From: Mycolicibacterium sp. P9-64
GTDB lineage: Bacteria; Actinomycetota; Actinomycetes; Mycobacteriales; Mycobacteriaceae
Direction: 5' to 3'
Assembly (NCBI RefSeq): GCF_008329605.1
Contig: NZ_NPKO01000016.1
Span: 1 to 64,000 of the forward strand
DNA length: 64,000 nucleotides
Shown: positions 16,922 through 24,975 of the stretch, piece after piece
Layout: the number at the start of each line of letters is the position of its first letter
Numbering within the stretch: the stretch's first letter is position 1
The notes under the pieces: generated by a model
Databases searched by the model: none
What the model saw: only the letters and a program-made list of their open reading frames with translations
Told to the model about the DNA's origin: nothing
Program-made: the position numbers and the translations under genes

Positions 16922-17281
16922 CCCGAACGGTATCGGCGACTCGCCGTTGCCAAGCGCGGCGACCGCGCCAGGACAGAACGCGGAGATCGCCAGCCCGGTG
17001 AACATCGTGGCGGGGCCGAGCGACATGCCTGCGGCGTTGGCGACCTGGGCGGCGGCGTCTGCCGCCGTCTGTCCTGGCTGCGAAAGCATCGGGCACACCG
17101 ACTGGCCGAGCGCGACGGCGTCGGCCGGATTGGTGGCGCCGAGACCGGCACTGCTCAAGGAATCGATGAACGCGTCGTCAGACGGGTCGGCCTGGGCCTG
17201 AGCCGCGAATGGCACGGTCATGGCAAACGCACCGACCACGAGGGCGGCGAGGCGTGTGGTCTTCGTCGTTATGCGGGCCAT
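16907..17281 (-). CDS. DUF732 secreted protein
   Basis: 124 residues. A Sec signal (MARITTKTTRLAALVVGAFA through the cleavage-like AQAQA) is followed by the DUF732 pattern: DDAFIDSLSSAGL, ATNPADAVALGQSVCPML, then NAAGMSLGPATMFTGLAISAFCPG. Two cysteines probably form a disulfide. ATG 17281 is preferred over a TTG six bases upstream. DUF732 proteins are abundant secreted proteins of mycobacteria with unknown role. Confidence 0.9.
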   Translation of the reverse strand: MARITTKTTRLAALVVGAFAMTVPFAAQAQADPSDDAFIDSLSSAGLGATNPADAVALGQSVCPMLSQPGQTAADAAAQVANAAGMSLGPATMFTGLAISAFCPGAVAALGNGESPIPFGLFGF

Positions 17282-17332
17282 TGGCAAAGCCTACGGGCGA
17301 ATCCTGCGATCGGCCGAATCATGGGCGCCCGA

Positions 17333-17896
17333 CTACGGGCCTTGCCACACCGAGGCGATCTGCCCGCCGATGTCGATGATCTTGGCCTTTCGCGACCCCG
17401 GGCTGTCGATCTCGCGGGATACGTGGGCGGAGATGAACCTCTTGATCTCCACGTCAACCCCGGCGACGATGCGCAACAACTCGGCGCGCAATGACGTCGA
17501 CGTGACGTGAATCGCGATGTCCGACGGTCGCGGCTTCTGCACGTCGAGGATGAGCAGCAACGGTGCCGCGGCGATGGCCGTCGCACCCAACGCGATCTCG
17601 CCGAACACGATGAACCTGGGCTTGTCGATGCGCAGGTCGATGATCATGTCGATCTCGAGCGGAATGCGGATCGAGAAGGTGATCTGCTCAGCGACGTGAC
17701 GTGTGACCGTCGGGGTCTGGATCTTCACCCTCGCGGTGACCTTCGCGATGCCGCCGGGCCCCTGCCCCATCGGGCCCATCTCGAACTCTTCTCCGGCGAT
17801 GGTCGCGATGGCGTCGCCGACACGTTCCTCGGTGACGGCGATCTCGAAGAAACGGCGGCCGAATTCCTCGTAGGTCAAGACTTCGTGCTCAGACAT
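17333..17896 (-). CDS. Conserved mycobacterial protein of unknown function
   Basis: 187 residues, starting MSEHEVLTYEEFGRRFFEIA. The middle has regular beta strands (AKVTARVKIQTPTVTRHVAE, TFSIRIPLEIDMIIDLRIDKP) and one hydrophobic stretch (EIALGATAIAAAPLLLILDV). The end is an amphipathic SREIDSPGSRKAKIIDIGGQI. No signal peptide. I do not recognise a named domain; the strand pattern resembles a lipid-binding beta structure. Transcribed after the NTF2-like gene with a 53-base gap, so possibly co-expressed. Confidence 0.75.
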   Translation of the reverse strand: MSEHEVLTYEEFGRRFFEIAVTEERVGDAIATIAGEEFEMGPMGQGPGGIAKVTARVKIQTPTVTRHVAEQITFSIRIPLEIDMIIDLRIDKPRFIVFGEIALGATAIAAAPLLLILDVQKPRPSDIAIHVTSTSLRAELLRIVAGVDVEIKRFISAHVSREIDSPGSRKAKIIDIGGQIASVWQGP

Positions 17897-17949
17897 GGTG
17901 GAGTAACCGTCTCATGCCCGCCCCGCCCGCCATTGCAACGCGGCCGAAA

Positions 17950-18783
17950 TCAGACGGCCCGGGATGGCTCCCCGAACAGTCGGATCCTGACGGTGGCGAG
18001 CGGACTGGGCCGCATCTCGGCGATGAGAACTTGTCGCCGACCGTCCGATTCGATACCTGCCGCCACGGTGTTGCCCGATGCGATCAGCTTGCGTGGGCGC
18101 CCACCCGCAAGTCGGTTCACCAGGTCCGACGTGGCGATCCGTTCGTCATCGCCCAGCGTGATGTGCACCTGATCGGACATTCGACGCCGGACTGCGACCT
18201 CGTCGCCCGCGCACGCGTCGTCGAGGAATCCCCTCAGATGGCGTTTGCCACGGGTGCCAACGCCACGGAACCCCGAGAGAAAGCCCAGCGTTCCCGCGAC
18301 CCGCTGGTTGACCAGCAGTCCGCGGGCCAGGGCCAAGCCCGCGGGCACGGCGGCCAAACCGCCCTTGGCGAACTGCACCACCATCGCGGGCAGCTCCCAG
18401 TGTGCTTGCAGCCGAGCGATTCTCAGCTCACCGCCGACATCCTCGACGTCGTAGCGCAGGTAGGCAGGAATCCTCATCACCAGAGACGCCGACATCGCCG
18501 CCTCGAGTTCGACGTCCCGCACGACCGTGGTGCCGATCACGAAGTCGGCTTCGCGGTGGATCGTGATGTCGCGCGGCGCGATGAACGTGTCGTAGAAGCG
18601 TTCGATCTCGTCGCGGCCACGGTTTGGTGCGGAACCGACCGGATCCTCGACCCGTCCGTCTGGCGTGAACAGGTCGACCCAGGCCCGCCGGTCGTGTGTG
18701 CGCAACGCCGCTGGCGATCTCTCGACGGTGGCCAACAACTCGGCGCGGGTCGGTGCCTTACCTGCGGGCTGATGATCGGACAT
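17950..18783 (-). CDS. NTF2/SnoaL-like protein
   Basis: 277 residues with a SnoaL/NTF2-like fold at the N-terminus: LRTHDRRAWVDLFTPDGRVE, DPVGSAPNRGRDEIERFYDT and an aromatic cavity strand. The C-terminal part repeats a similar alpha/beta layout (RGFLDDACAGDEVAVRRRMS, DDERIATSDLVNRLAGG), so it may be a two-domain protein. ATG 18783 is preceded by GATGAGG; a longer frame begins at 18987 but overlaps the neighbour's promoter. Such proteins include ketosteroid isomerases and polyketide cyclases; activity unknown. Confidence 0.8.
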   Translation of the reverse strand: MSDHQPAGKAPTRAELLATVERSPAALRTHDRRAWVDLFTPDGRVEDPVGSAPNRGRDEIERFYDTFIAPRDITIHREADFVIGTTVVRDVELEAAMSASLVMRIPAYLRYDVEDVGGELRIARLQAHWELPAMVVQFAKGGLAAVPAGLALARGLLVNQRVAGTLGFLSGFRGVGTRGKRHLRGFLDDACAGDEVAVRRRMSDQVHITLGDDERIATSDLVNRLAGGRPRKLIASGNTVAAGIESDGRRQVLIAEMRPSPLATVRIRLFGEPSRAV

Positions 18784-18902
18784 GACCTCATCGTCTACCA
18801 GGAGGCCGCTCAGGTGGGCACCGTGGCGAACATTGCCGAAGACGCGCACACTGGTGACAGACTGCAAGCCCTGGTCGAGATCCATCATCTGAGGAGGCCG
18901 CG

Positions 18903-19262
18903 ATGAGCCAGAACGGACCGTTCGGCATCGACCCCGAGGATTTCGACCGCGTATTCCGCGAGGCAGGCGACGGTCTCCGCGACGCACTCGACCGCCTCGG
19001 CAAGGGCGCGGGCTGGGCGACCCTGCTTGATCAGATCACGCGGCAGTCGAGGCCCAAATCCCAACCGGAGACCGCAGGCGAGACCGGTGACGGCGTCTGG
19101 GCGATCTTTCGCGTGGACGCCGAAGGCGGCGCCCACATCGAAGAGGTCTACCCCAGCGAACTGGATGCGTTGCGCGCCAACAAGACCAACACAGACCCAA
19201 CCCGCAAGGTGCGGTTCCTGCCCTACGGCATCGCGGTGAGCGTGCTGGACTCACCCGAGTAG
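18903..19262 (+). CDS. Small conserved mycobacterial protein
   Basis: 119 residues, acidic N-terminal helix (DPEDFDRVFREAGDGLRDAL) and a compact C-terminal part (GVWAIFRVDAEGGAHIEEVY, VRFLPYGIAVSVLD). No signal or membrane segment. I do not recognise a domain. It follows a GGAGGCCGCG site and is the first gene of the plus-strand group that continues with a secreted protein. Confidence 0.8.
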   Translation: MSQNGPFGIDPEDFDRVFREAGDGLRDALDRLGKGAGWATLLDQITRQSRPKSQPETAGETGDGVWAIFRVDAEGGAHIEEVYPSELDALRANKTNTDPTRKVRFLPYGIAVSVLDSPE

Positions 19263-19331
19263 GCCGAGAAACCGCTCGCCGCCCCCGCCCCACCCGTTAG
19301 GCTTCGCCAGAACGCAGAGGGAGGGCCCATC

Positions 19332-19754
19332 ATGTTTCGCAAACTCTTGGCAGCTACCGCGGTCGCGGCCGCCGCGGTCAGCATGGCGCCGTCTGCCGTC
19401 GCCGATCCTGGCCCCCACTATCCCGACACGTCGGGCCGCTACCCGTCCGATGTGCCCGGCATGAATTACGACGCTTCTCTGGCCGCGCCGTGCGACAACT
19501 ATCAGCTGTTCACGTTCGGTCGTGGCCCCGGTGGCGAGGCCTTGGCCTGCCATTGGATCCCGAATCAGTGGCCGCCGATCTACACCGGATTCTGGGTGTC
19601 GTCGTACCCGCTCTACGGCCAGCAGGACATCGGTGCGCCGTGTCCTGGCCCCAAGTCGGCTGCGCAGGCGCCCGACGGCCGTCCGATGGTGTGCCTCGGG
19701 GCGCAGGGCTGGCAGCCGGGCACGCTGACGGGGGCTGGCTTCTTCCCCGGCTGA
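19332..19754 (+). CDS. Secreted protein of unknown function
   Basis: 140 residues. Signal peptide MFRKLLAATAVAAAAVSMAP with cleavage near SAVADPG. The mature part has four or more Cys/Pro/Trp-rich turns (APCDNYQLFTFGRGPGGEAL, CHWIPNQWPPIYTG, GAPCPGPKSAAQ, MVCLGAQGWQPG), suggesting a small disulfide-stabilised exported protein. The ATG follows a GGGAGGG site. Similar short secreted proteins are common in mycobacteria; role unknown. Confidence 0.85.
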   Translation: MFRKLLAATAVAAAAVSMAPSAVADPGPHYPDTSGRYPSDVPGMNYDASLAAPCDNYQLFTFGRGPGGEALACHWIPNQWPPIYTGFWVSSYPLYGQQDIGAPCPGPKSAAQAPDGRPMVCLGAQGWQPGTLTGAGFFPG

Positions 19755-19781
19755 GCGCCGCCCCGTCGAGTATGAATCCAG

Positions 19782-19814
19782 CGACCATACAGTCAGTTAA
19801 TAGATGTATGGTCG
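19782..19814. promoter_or_regulatory. 10-bp perfect inverted repeat upstream of acyl-CoA synthetase
   Basis: CGACCATACA at 19782-19791 and TGTATGGTCG at 19805-19814 are perfect inverted copies separated by 13 bases. The second arm ends six bases before the GTG at 19821. Size, symmetry and location suggest a repressor-binding site overlapping the promoter or leader of the acyl-CoA synthetase gene. Confidence 0.5.
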
Positions 19815-19820
19815 TCGATT

Positions 19821-21488
19821 GTGAGCGCTGTCATGGGTGACGTGTCCTTCAACCTGTCCGACGTATTCGGGACCGTCGCGCAGGCGATTCCCGACCACAC
19901 GTTCCTGACCTGGCGCGACCGCCGGCTCAGCTATGCCGACGTCGACGCCAGGATCGACGGGTTCGCGCACTATCTGGCGTCGATGGGTCTGGGCTGCCAC
20001 ACCGAGCGTGAATCGCTTGCCGGACACGAATCGGGCCAGGATCACCTCGCCATCTACCTGCGCAACGGCAACGAGTACCTCGAGGCGATGATCGGCAGCT
20101 ATCGCGCGAGGGTCGCCCCGTTCAACGCCAGCTACCGCTACGTCGAAGAAGAACTGGTTTACCTGCTCACCGACTCGAAGGCCCGGGCACTCGTCTACCC
20201 GGCGGAGTTCGCGACACGGGTGGCCGCGATCCGCGACCGGCTTCCCGACCTCGAGGTGCTGATCCAGGTCGCCGATGGGTCCGACAACGAGTTGCTGCCC
20301 GGTGCCGTCGACTACGAAACGATCCTCGCCACACCCGCGCCGCCTGGCGGCATGCCGACACCCTCGGGCGACGACCTCTACGTGCTGTACACCGGCGGCA
20401 CCACGGGCATGCCGAAGGGCGTGCTGTGGCGACAACACGACATCTTCGTGTCGTCGATGGGCGGACGGCCGTTCGGCAGCGATCAGGCGCTGGCGTCCCA
20501 CGACGAACTCGCGGCCAAGGCCCGTGCTTCGGCTGGGGCGTTCGCGATCATGGTGATCCCGCCGTTCATGCACGGCGCCGCCCAGTGGGCTGCCTACAAC
20601 ATCGTGACGATGGGCGGGCGTCTCGTCATCCCCGACGACGTGGAACGCATGCGCCCCGCCGAGGTGCTGCGGCTCGCCGAGCGCGAGCGCGTGGTGGGCC
20701 TGCCCGTGGTCGGTGATGCGATCGCCCGGCCGCTGATCGACGAGATCGAGGCGGGCGACTACGACCTGTCGGGATTGCTGACCATCACCAACGGCGGCGC
20801 CCCGCTGTCACCGACGGTGCGGGAACGCATCCTCGCCGCACTTCCGCACTTGACGTTGCTCGACGCGGTCGGTGCCTCCGAATCCGGCGCCCAGATGAGC
20901 ACCTACAGCACCGCAGGCGCGGAGACACAGGCTGCGACGTTCACCCCGCAGCCCGACACTGCCGTGATCTCCGCAGATCTGGACCGCGTGCTCTCGCCCG
21001 GCGAGGGCCAGGGCTGGCTGGCCCGCCGTGACCTCATCCCCCTCGGATACCTCGGCGACGAAGCCAAGTCCGCGCGCACGTTCCCCACGATCGACGGGGT
21101 CCGATGGTCGGTGCCTGGCGATCGGGCCAACGTTCTCGACGACGGTCGCATCCAACTGCTTGGCCGCGACTCGGTCACCATCAACTCCGGCGGCGAGAAG
21201 ATCTTCGCCGAGGAGGTCGAGCGTGCCGTCGCCGCTCATCCCGCCGTGTACGACGTGGTGGTGGTCGGCAGGCCGTCCGAGCGCTGGGGCAGCGAGGTCG
21301 TGGCGATCGTGCAACTCGCCGAGGGTGCGTCGGCCAGCGACGAGGAACTCGCCGCCGTGTGCGAGAAGACCATCGCGCGCTACAAGCTCCCCAAGGCGTT
21401 CATCCACACCGCGAAGGTGCAGCGGTCCCCCGCCGGGAAGGCCGACTACCGCTGGGCCAAGGAGATCGCAGTCGGCGCAAAAGACTGA
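19821..21488 (+). CDS. Acyl-CoA synthetase (FadD19-like)
   Basis: 555-residue AMP-forming acyl-CoA ligase. Core motifs: P-loop YTGGTTGMPKGV, GASESGAQ (A5-like), VPGDRANVLDDGRIQLLGRD (A7/A8), INSGGEKIFAEEVE and catalytic-lysine region SPAGKADYRWAK. Layout and insertion pattern match the FadD19/FadD17-type enzymes that activate steroid side chains or branched acids in actinobacteria; substrate is not fixed by sequence. Start is GTG 19821 or ATG 19833. A symmetrical inverted repeat directly upstream suggests repression. Followed, in opposite direction, by an SRPBCC protein. Confidence 0.92.
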   Translation: MSAVMGDVSFNLSDVFGTVAQAIPDHTFLTWRDRRLSYADVDARIDGFAHYLASMGLGCHTERESLAGHESGQDHLAIYLRNGNEYLEAMIGSYRARVAPFNASYRYVEEELVYLLTDSKARALVYPAEFATRVAAIRDRLPDLEVLIQVADGSDNELLPGAVDYETILATPAPPGGMPTPSGDDLYVLYTGGTTGMPKGVLWRQHDIFVSSMGGRPFGSDQALASHDELAAKARASAGAFAIMVIPPFMHGAAQWAAYNIVTMGGRLVIPDDVERMRPAEVLRLAERERVVGLPVVGDAIARPLIDEIEAGDYDLSGLLTITNGGAPLSPTVRERILAALPHLTLLDAVGASESGAQMSTYSTAGAETQAATFTPQPDTAVISADLDRVLSPGEGQGWLARRDLIPLGYLGDEAKSARTFPTIDGVRWSVPGDRANVLDDGRIQLLGRDSVTINSGGEKIFAEEVERAVAAHPAVYDVVVVGRPSERWGSEVVAIVQLAEGASASDEELAAVCEKTIARYKLPKAFIHTAKVQRSPAGKADYRWAKEIAVGAKD

Positions 21489-21492
21489 TGGC

Positions 21493-21960
21493 TCAGGCGA
21501 AGTGCCTACGGATGCCCGCGAGCATCTCGACGTGCGCGGCGACGGCCTGACGTGCCGTCGTCGCTGCGAGCGGGCGAGGTGCCCGGATCGTCAGACGTTC
21601 GGTGACCCGAGTGCCGTCGCCTGCCTCGTCGAACGAGACCACGCCGTCCAGCTCGACACGAGGAAACTGCCGCGCCTGGGTCAGTACGTCGCCGTGCACC
21701 GGCACGTCCAGACGAGCGGTGTAGACGATGCCCAACACGAGCGGTCCCAGCGCAATGCGGTCGCGGACACGGTAGCTCTGGGTGTAGCCGTCCGCGGTCT
21801 GCGTCCGCCCAGTGGACTGCACCGACACCACCAGCGGGTGAACCAGCTTGATGTTGTCGAGGTCGACGTAGAACGCACGGACCTCATCGGGCGGCGCAGG
21901 GACGAGATCGGAGACGGTGCGCTCCGCACCGACGATCCACCAACTGGTTCCGCGGGGCAT
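21493..21960 (-). CDS. SRPBCC family protein
   Basis: 155 residues with a START/polyketide-cyclase-like helix-grip fold: ERTVSDLVPAPPDEVRAFYV, DLDNIKLVHPLVVSVQSTGR, then strands ending LDGVVSFDEAGDGTRVTERL and a long C-terminal helix AATTARQAVAAHVEMLAGIR. Such proteins bind hydrophobic ligands. Convergent with the acyl-CoA synthetase and divergent from the VOC gene with only 28 bases between starts, so the two promoters must overlap. Confidence 0.82.
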   Translation of the reverse strand: MPRGTSWWIVGAERTVSDLVPAPPDEVRAFYVDLDNIKLVHPLVVSVQSTGRTQTADGYTQSYRVRDRIALGPLVLGIVYTARLDVPVHGDVLTQARQFPRVELDGVVSFDEAGDGTRVTERLTIRAPRPLAATTARQAVAAHVEMLAGIRRHFA

Positions 21961-21988
21961 CAGCCGAATCTAGCGGTAGTTTGAGGCC

Positions 21989-22462
21989 ATGCCGGACGGG
22001 CAGGCCGGTGCCGGCCTCGACACACAGTTCTCGCACGTGGTCATCGCGGTCAGCGACATGGACCGCGCGCTCAACTTCTACCGCGACGTGCTCGGCATGG
22101 ACGTCGTCTTCGACCAGGAACTCGCGGGTGAGCCGTTCTCCGGCCGCGCGATCGGCGGCCTCGTCGGCGGCACGAGCATCGAGCTGCTTCGCCTGCCCGG
22201 CCAGCGCACCGACGATTCGCCGGCTGCATACAAACCCGTTGGCCTACAGGTGATCTCGTTCTCCGTACCCGACCTCGACCATGCTCACGCCACCATCGTG
22301 GCTGCCGTCGGCGACCGTGCGCAAAACCCCTTCGACGTCGAGGGGGTGCGCATGTTCTTCGTCACCGATCCCGACGGCACGGTGATCGAGTTCGTCCAAT
22401 TCCCCGGTGGCGCCCGCAACCCTGCCGAGCTGCACAGAGGCATACCCGGCGGTGACGCGTGA
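21989..22462 (+). CDS. VOC (glyoxalase/dioxygenase) family protein
   Basis: 157 residues, single VOC module with two beta-alpha-beta-beta-beta units: FSHVVIAVSDMDRALNFYRD, VLGMDVVFDQE, then QVISFSVPDLDHAHATIVAA and FFVTDPDGTVIEFVQFP. Metal ligands expected from His (FSHVV) and Glu (VIEFVQ) are visible. Family includes glyoxalase I, epimerases and extradiol dioxygenases. Its stop overlaps the SDR start (GTGA), so the two enzymes are translationally coupled and probably act in one pathway. Confidence 0.88.
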   Translation: MPDGQAGAGLDTQFSHVVIAVSDMDRALNFYRDVLGMDVVFDQELAGEPFSGRAIGGLVGGTSIELLRLPGQRTDDSPAAYKPVGLQVISFSVPDLDHAHATIVAAVGDRAQNPFDVEGVRMFFVTDPDGTVIEFVQFPGGARNPAELHRGIPGGDA

Positions 22463-23241
22463 GCCCAGGCTTCTCCCACCCGCAGTCGCTGGCGGGACGC
22501 ACTGCGATCGTGACCGGCGCCGCCCAGGGGGTCGGCAAGGGCATTGCGCGGGCGCTGCTCAGTCGTGGAGCGACGGTGCTCCTGGTCGACGTCAAAGAGC
22601 ACAAGTTGGCGGCCACGTCGGCCGAGTTCACCGAACTGGGCTACACCTTCGAATCCCTGCTGGCCGATCTGCGGGATCCGTTGAGCCCGCGCACGATCGT
22701 CGATGCCGCGCTGACGGCGTTCGGCAGGATCGACGCGCTGGTCAACAACGCCGTCGCCACCAACGAGCCAAAACCGTTCGTCGACATCACCCTCGGCGAT
22801 TACGAGTTGGTGTTCGACACCGCCCCGCGCGCGACGTTCTTCCTCATGCAAGCCGTGCACCCGACGATGGCCGCGGCAGGCGGTGGCGTGATCATCAACC
22901 TCGGATCGGGTTCTGGCACAGGCGGACAAGCGCGGTTCGGTGCGTACGCCGCAGCCAAGGAGGCGGTGCGCGGCATGTCGAAGGCTGCCGCACTCGAATG
23001 GGGCCGGGACAACATCAGGGTCAACGTGGTGTGCCCGTTCGCAGACTCCGAGGGCGTCCAGTTCTGGCGCGAGATTGCACCGAAGGACTTCGACCAGGCG
23101 CTGAAACAGGTACCGCTGCGGCGAGTCGGCCGCACCGCCGAGGACATCGGGTCCGTCGTCGCGTTCCTGATCAGCGACGAAGCCGAATACCTCACCGGGC
23201 AGACCATCCACGTCGACGGCGGCATGGGCGTGTACCGCTGA
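22459..23241 (+). CDS. Short-chain dehydrogenase/reductase
   Basis: 260 residues. NAD(P) motif TGAAQGVGKG, structural NNAVA, catalytic Ser in NLGSGSG, and YAAAK (Tyr and Lys of the YxxxK motif). C-terminal LTGQTIHVDGGMGVY is typical. It starts with GTG overlapping the VOC stop. Substrate unknown; close partners of VOC/SDR pairs in mycobacteria often belong to steroid or fatty-acid metabolism, which the neighbouring FadD would also suit. Confidence 0.92.
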   Translation: MSPGFSHPQSLAGRTAIVTGAAQGVGKGIARALLSRGATVLLVDVKEHKLAATSAEFTELGYTFESLLADLRDPLSPRTIVDAALTAFGRIDALVNNAVATNEPKPFVDITLGDYELVFDTAPRATFFLMQAVHPTMAAAGGGVIINLGSGSGTGGQARFGAYAAAKEAVRGMSKAAALEWGRDNIRVNVVCPFADSEGVQFWREIAPKDFDQALKQVPLRRVGRTAEDIGSVVAFLISDEAEYLTGQTIHVDGGMGVYR

Positions 23242-23273
23242 CGTGAAGACGTCGCAGCTCTTAGGCTCTACGC

Positions 23274-24341
23274 ATGTCGCAGGGAGGGCCACCGCAGGAG
23301 GTGCGTTTCTGCCGCAGCGCGGACGGGACGCGACTTGCGTTCGCCGTCCACGGAGCGGGTCCGCCACTACTGCTGTCCTGCTGCTGGCTCAGCCATCTCG
23401 AGTTCGACTGGGAGAGCCCGGTCTGGCGGAACTTCCTTCTCGACCTCGGCAAGTTGGCCACCGTCATTCGTTATGACGAACGCGGCTTCGGGATGTCGGA
23501 CTGGGACGTGTCCGACTTCAGCTTGGAGGCGCGCGTCGCGGATCTGGAGGCGGTCGTCGACGCCGCAGGCCTTGACCGCTGCGCCATGGTGGGGATGTCG
23601 CAGGGCGGCCCGGTGGCGATCACCTACAGCGTCCGGCACCCAGATCGGGTGAGCCGGTTGGTGCTCTACGGCACCTACGGCGTCCTGGTCCGCAACACCG
23701 AGTCCGAGGAGCTCGAGCGCACCTTCCAACAGTTGATCAAGGTGGGATGGGCGCGTCCCGACAGCACCTTCCGGCGGGTGTTCACCGACCTCATGATCCC
23801 TGGAGCGACAGAAGAGCAGGCCGGTTGGCTCGATGCCTTGCAGGCGCGAGCCACGTCGACCGACAACGCGATGCGGTCACGGGCGGCCCGTGCCGAAGCG
23901 GACGTTGGTGCGCTGCTTTCCGAGGTCTCCGTCCCCACCCTGGTGGTGCACGCCCGTGGCGACCGGATGAACGACTTTTCCGACGGCCGTGAGCTGGTAT
24001 CGCGGATTCCGCATGCGCGGCTGGTCACCCTGGATAGCGAAAACCACATCACCCTCTCCGACGAGCCTGCCTGGCCGGTGTTCCTCGAGGAGCTTGGTGC
24101 GTTCCTGGCTGCCGATGGTGTCGCCGCCGCGAGTACCCCCGCCGCATTGCGCACGCTGACCGCCCGCGAGATCGACGTGCTGCGTCTTGTCGGCCGGGGC
24201 AGCGCCAATGCCGAAGTAGCACAAGCACTTTCGTTGTCACTTCGCACCGTTGAGCGCCACCTGAGCAGCATTTACGCCAAGCTCGGCCTGACGGGGCGGT
24301 CGGCACGCGCCGCGGCCGTTGCCCGGTTGCTCAGCAGCTGA
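23274..24341 (+). CDS. Alpha/beta hydrolase fused to LuxR-type DNA-binding domain
   Basis: 355 residues. The first 275 form an alpha/beta hydrolase with the nucleophile elbow VGMSQGGPVA, an acid near VHARGDRM and a terminal His in DSENHITL. From about residue 295 comes a LuxR/GerE HTH: LTAREIDVLRLVGRGSANAE, then LSLRTVERHLSSIYAKLGL. This is a one-component regulator design in which a hydrolase-like domain may sense or cleave an ester or lactone. The three catalytic positions seem kept, so enzymatic activity is possible. ATG 23274 lies 32 bases after the SDR stop. Confidence 0.9.
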   Translation: MSQGGPPQEVRFCRSADGTRLAFAVHGAGPPLLLSCCWLSHLEFDWESPVWRNFLLDLGKLATVIRYDERGFGMSDWDVSDFSLEARVADLEAVVDAAGLDRCAMVGMSQGGPVAITYSVRHPDRVSRLVLYGTYGVLVRNTESEELERTFQQLIKVGWARPDSTFRRVFTDLMIPGATEEQAGWLDALQARATSTDNAMRSRAARAEADVGALLSEVSVPTLVVHARGDRMNDFSDGRELVSRIPHARLVTLDSENHITLSDEPAWPVFLEELGAFLAADGVAAASTPAALRTLTAREIDVLRLVGRGSANAEVAQALSLSLRTVERHLSSIYAKLGLTGRSARAAAVARLLSS

Positions 24342-24466
24342 CCTGCGTGTTGGCCGCCATCGCGGCGGCACGATGTGTACCAAAGTTGGCGGTCGGCACC
24401 GATTCCTCGGACCGTCGTCGTTCGTAGCGTCTTCGGTGTCAGCACAGACACGTCCAAGGAGACGAC

Positions 24467-24973
24467 ATGAACAGTGACAACCATCCCCCCGTCGCTTCGC
24501 TCGCCCCAGGCCATCCCCCCGTCGCTTCGCTCGCCCCAGGCCATCCCCCCGTCGCTTCGCTCGCCCCAGGCCATCCCCCCGTCGCTTCGCTCGCCCCAGG
24601 CCATCCCCCCGTCGCAGGCAAGGCCGCGATCAGCCTCACCACGGGCCTGGAGGACCTCGAACGGGTCACCGTGGCCTTCCTGATCGCACTCGGAGCCGCC
24701 GAGGCAGGCCGCCCGACCATCATGTTCTTGACCAAGGAAGCGGTGCGCCTCGCCGTGCCAGGCGTCGCCGTCGGCACGGCGTGCGATGGCTGCCCGCCGC
24801 TTCCCGACCTGATGGACCGCTACCAGCGCGCGGGCGGACGCTACCTGGTCTGCCCAATCTGCGTGAATGCCAAGAAGATCGACGCGGATGCCTTCATCGC
24901 GGGCGCCGAACTCGGCGGTACCGTTCAGCTATGGAGCTGGATCGGGGACGGGGCAACGACTTTCAGCTATTGA
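24467..24973 (+). CDS. DsrE family protein with N-terminal decapeptide repeats
   Basis: 168 residues. After MNSDN come four identical HPPVASLAPG units and a fifth partial HPPVAG; the repeats make up about 46 residues. The rest is a DsrE-like alpha/beta domain: AAISLTTGLEDLERVTVAFL, IALGAAEAGRPTIMFLTKEA, and two Cys-containing loops (CDGCPPLPD and VCPICVNAKK). DsrE-type proteins carry sulfur or fold as small cytosolic oligomers. ATG 24467 follows AAGGAGACGAC. The repeat changes by 30-base units and keeps the frame, so the extension can vary in length without destroying the protein. Confidence 0.85.
   Translation: MNSDNHPPVASLAPGHPPVASLAPGHPPVASLAPGHPPVASLAPGHPPVAGKAAISLTTGLEDLERVTVAFLIALGAAEAGRPTIMFLTKEAVRLAVPGVAVGTACDGCPPLPDLMDRYQRAGGRYLVCPICVNAKKIDADAFIAGAELGGTVQLWSWIGDGATTFSY
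24481..24614. repeat. 30-bp tandem repeat, four full units plus a partial fifth
   Basis: Four identical 30-base units begin at 24481, 24511, 24541 and 24571; a fifth breaks off after about 15 bases at 24615. The core CCCGTCGCTTCGCTCGCC also occurs at 12669-12686. The perfect identity of the units indicates recent expansion by slippage. They lie inside the DsrE coding region. Confidence 0.9.
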
Positions 24974-24975
24974 AG

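Noticed and set aside
24354..24374. GCCGCC...GGCGGC hairpin after the LuxR-hydrolase fusion
   Set aside because: No T-run follows; the arms are short and this composition is common in high-GC DNA.
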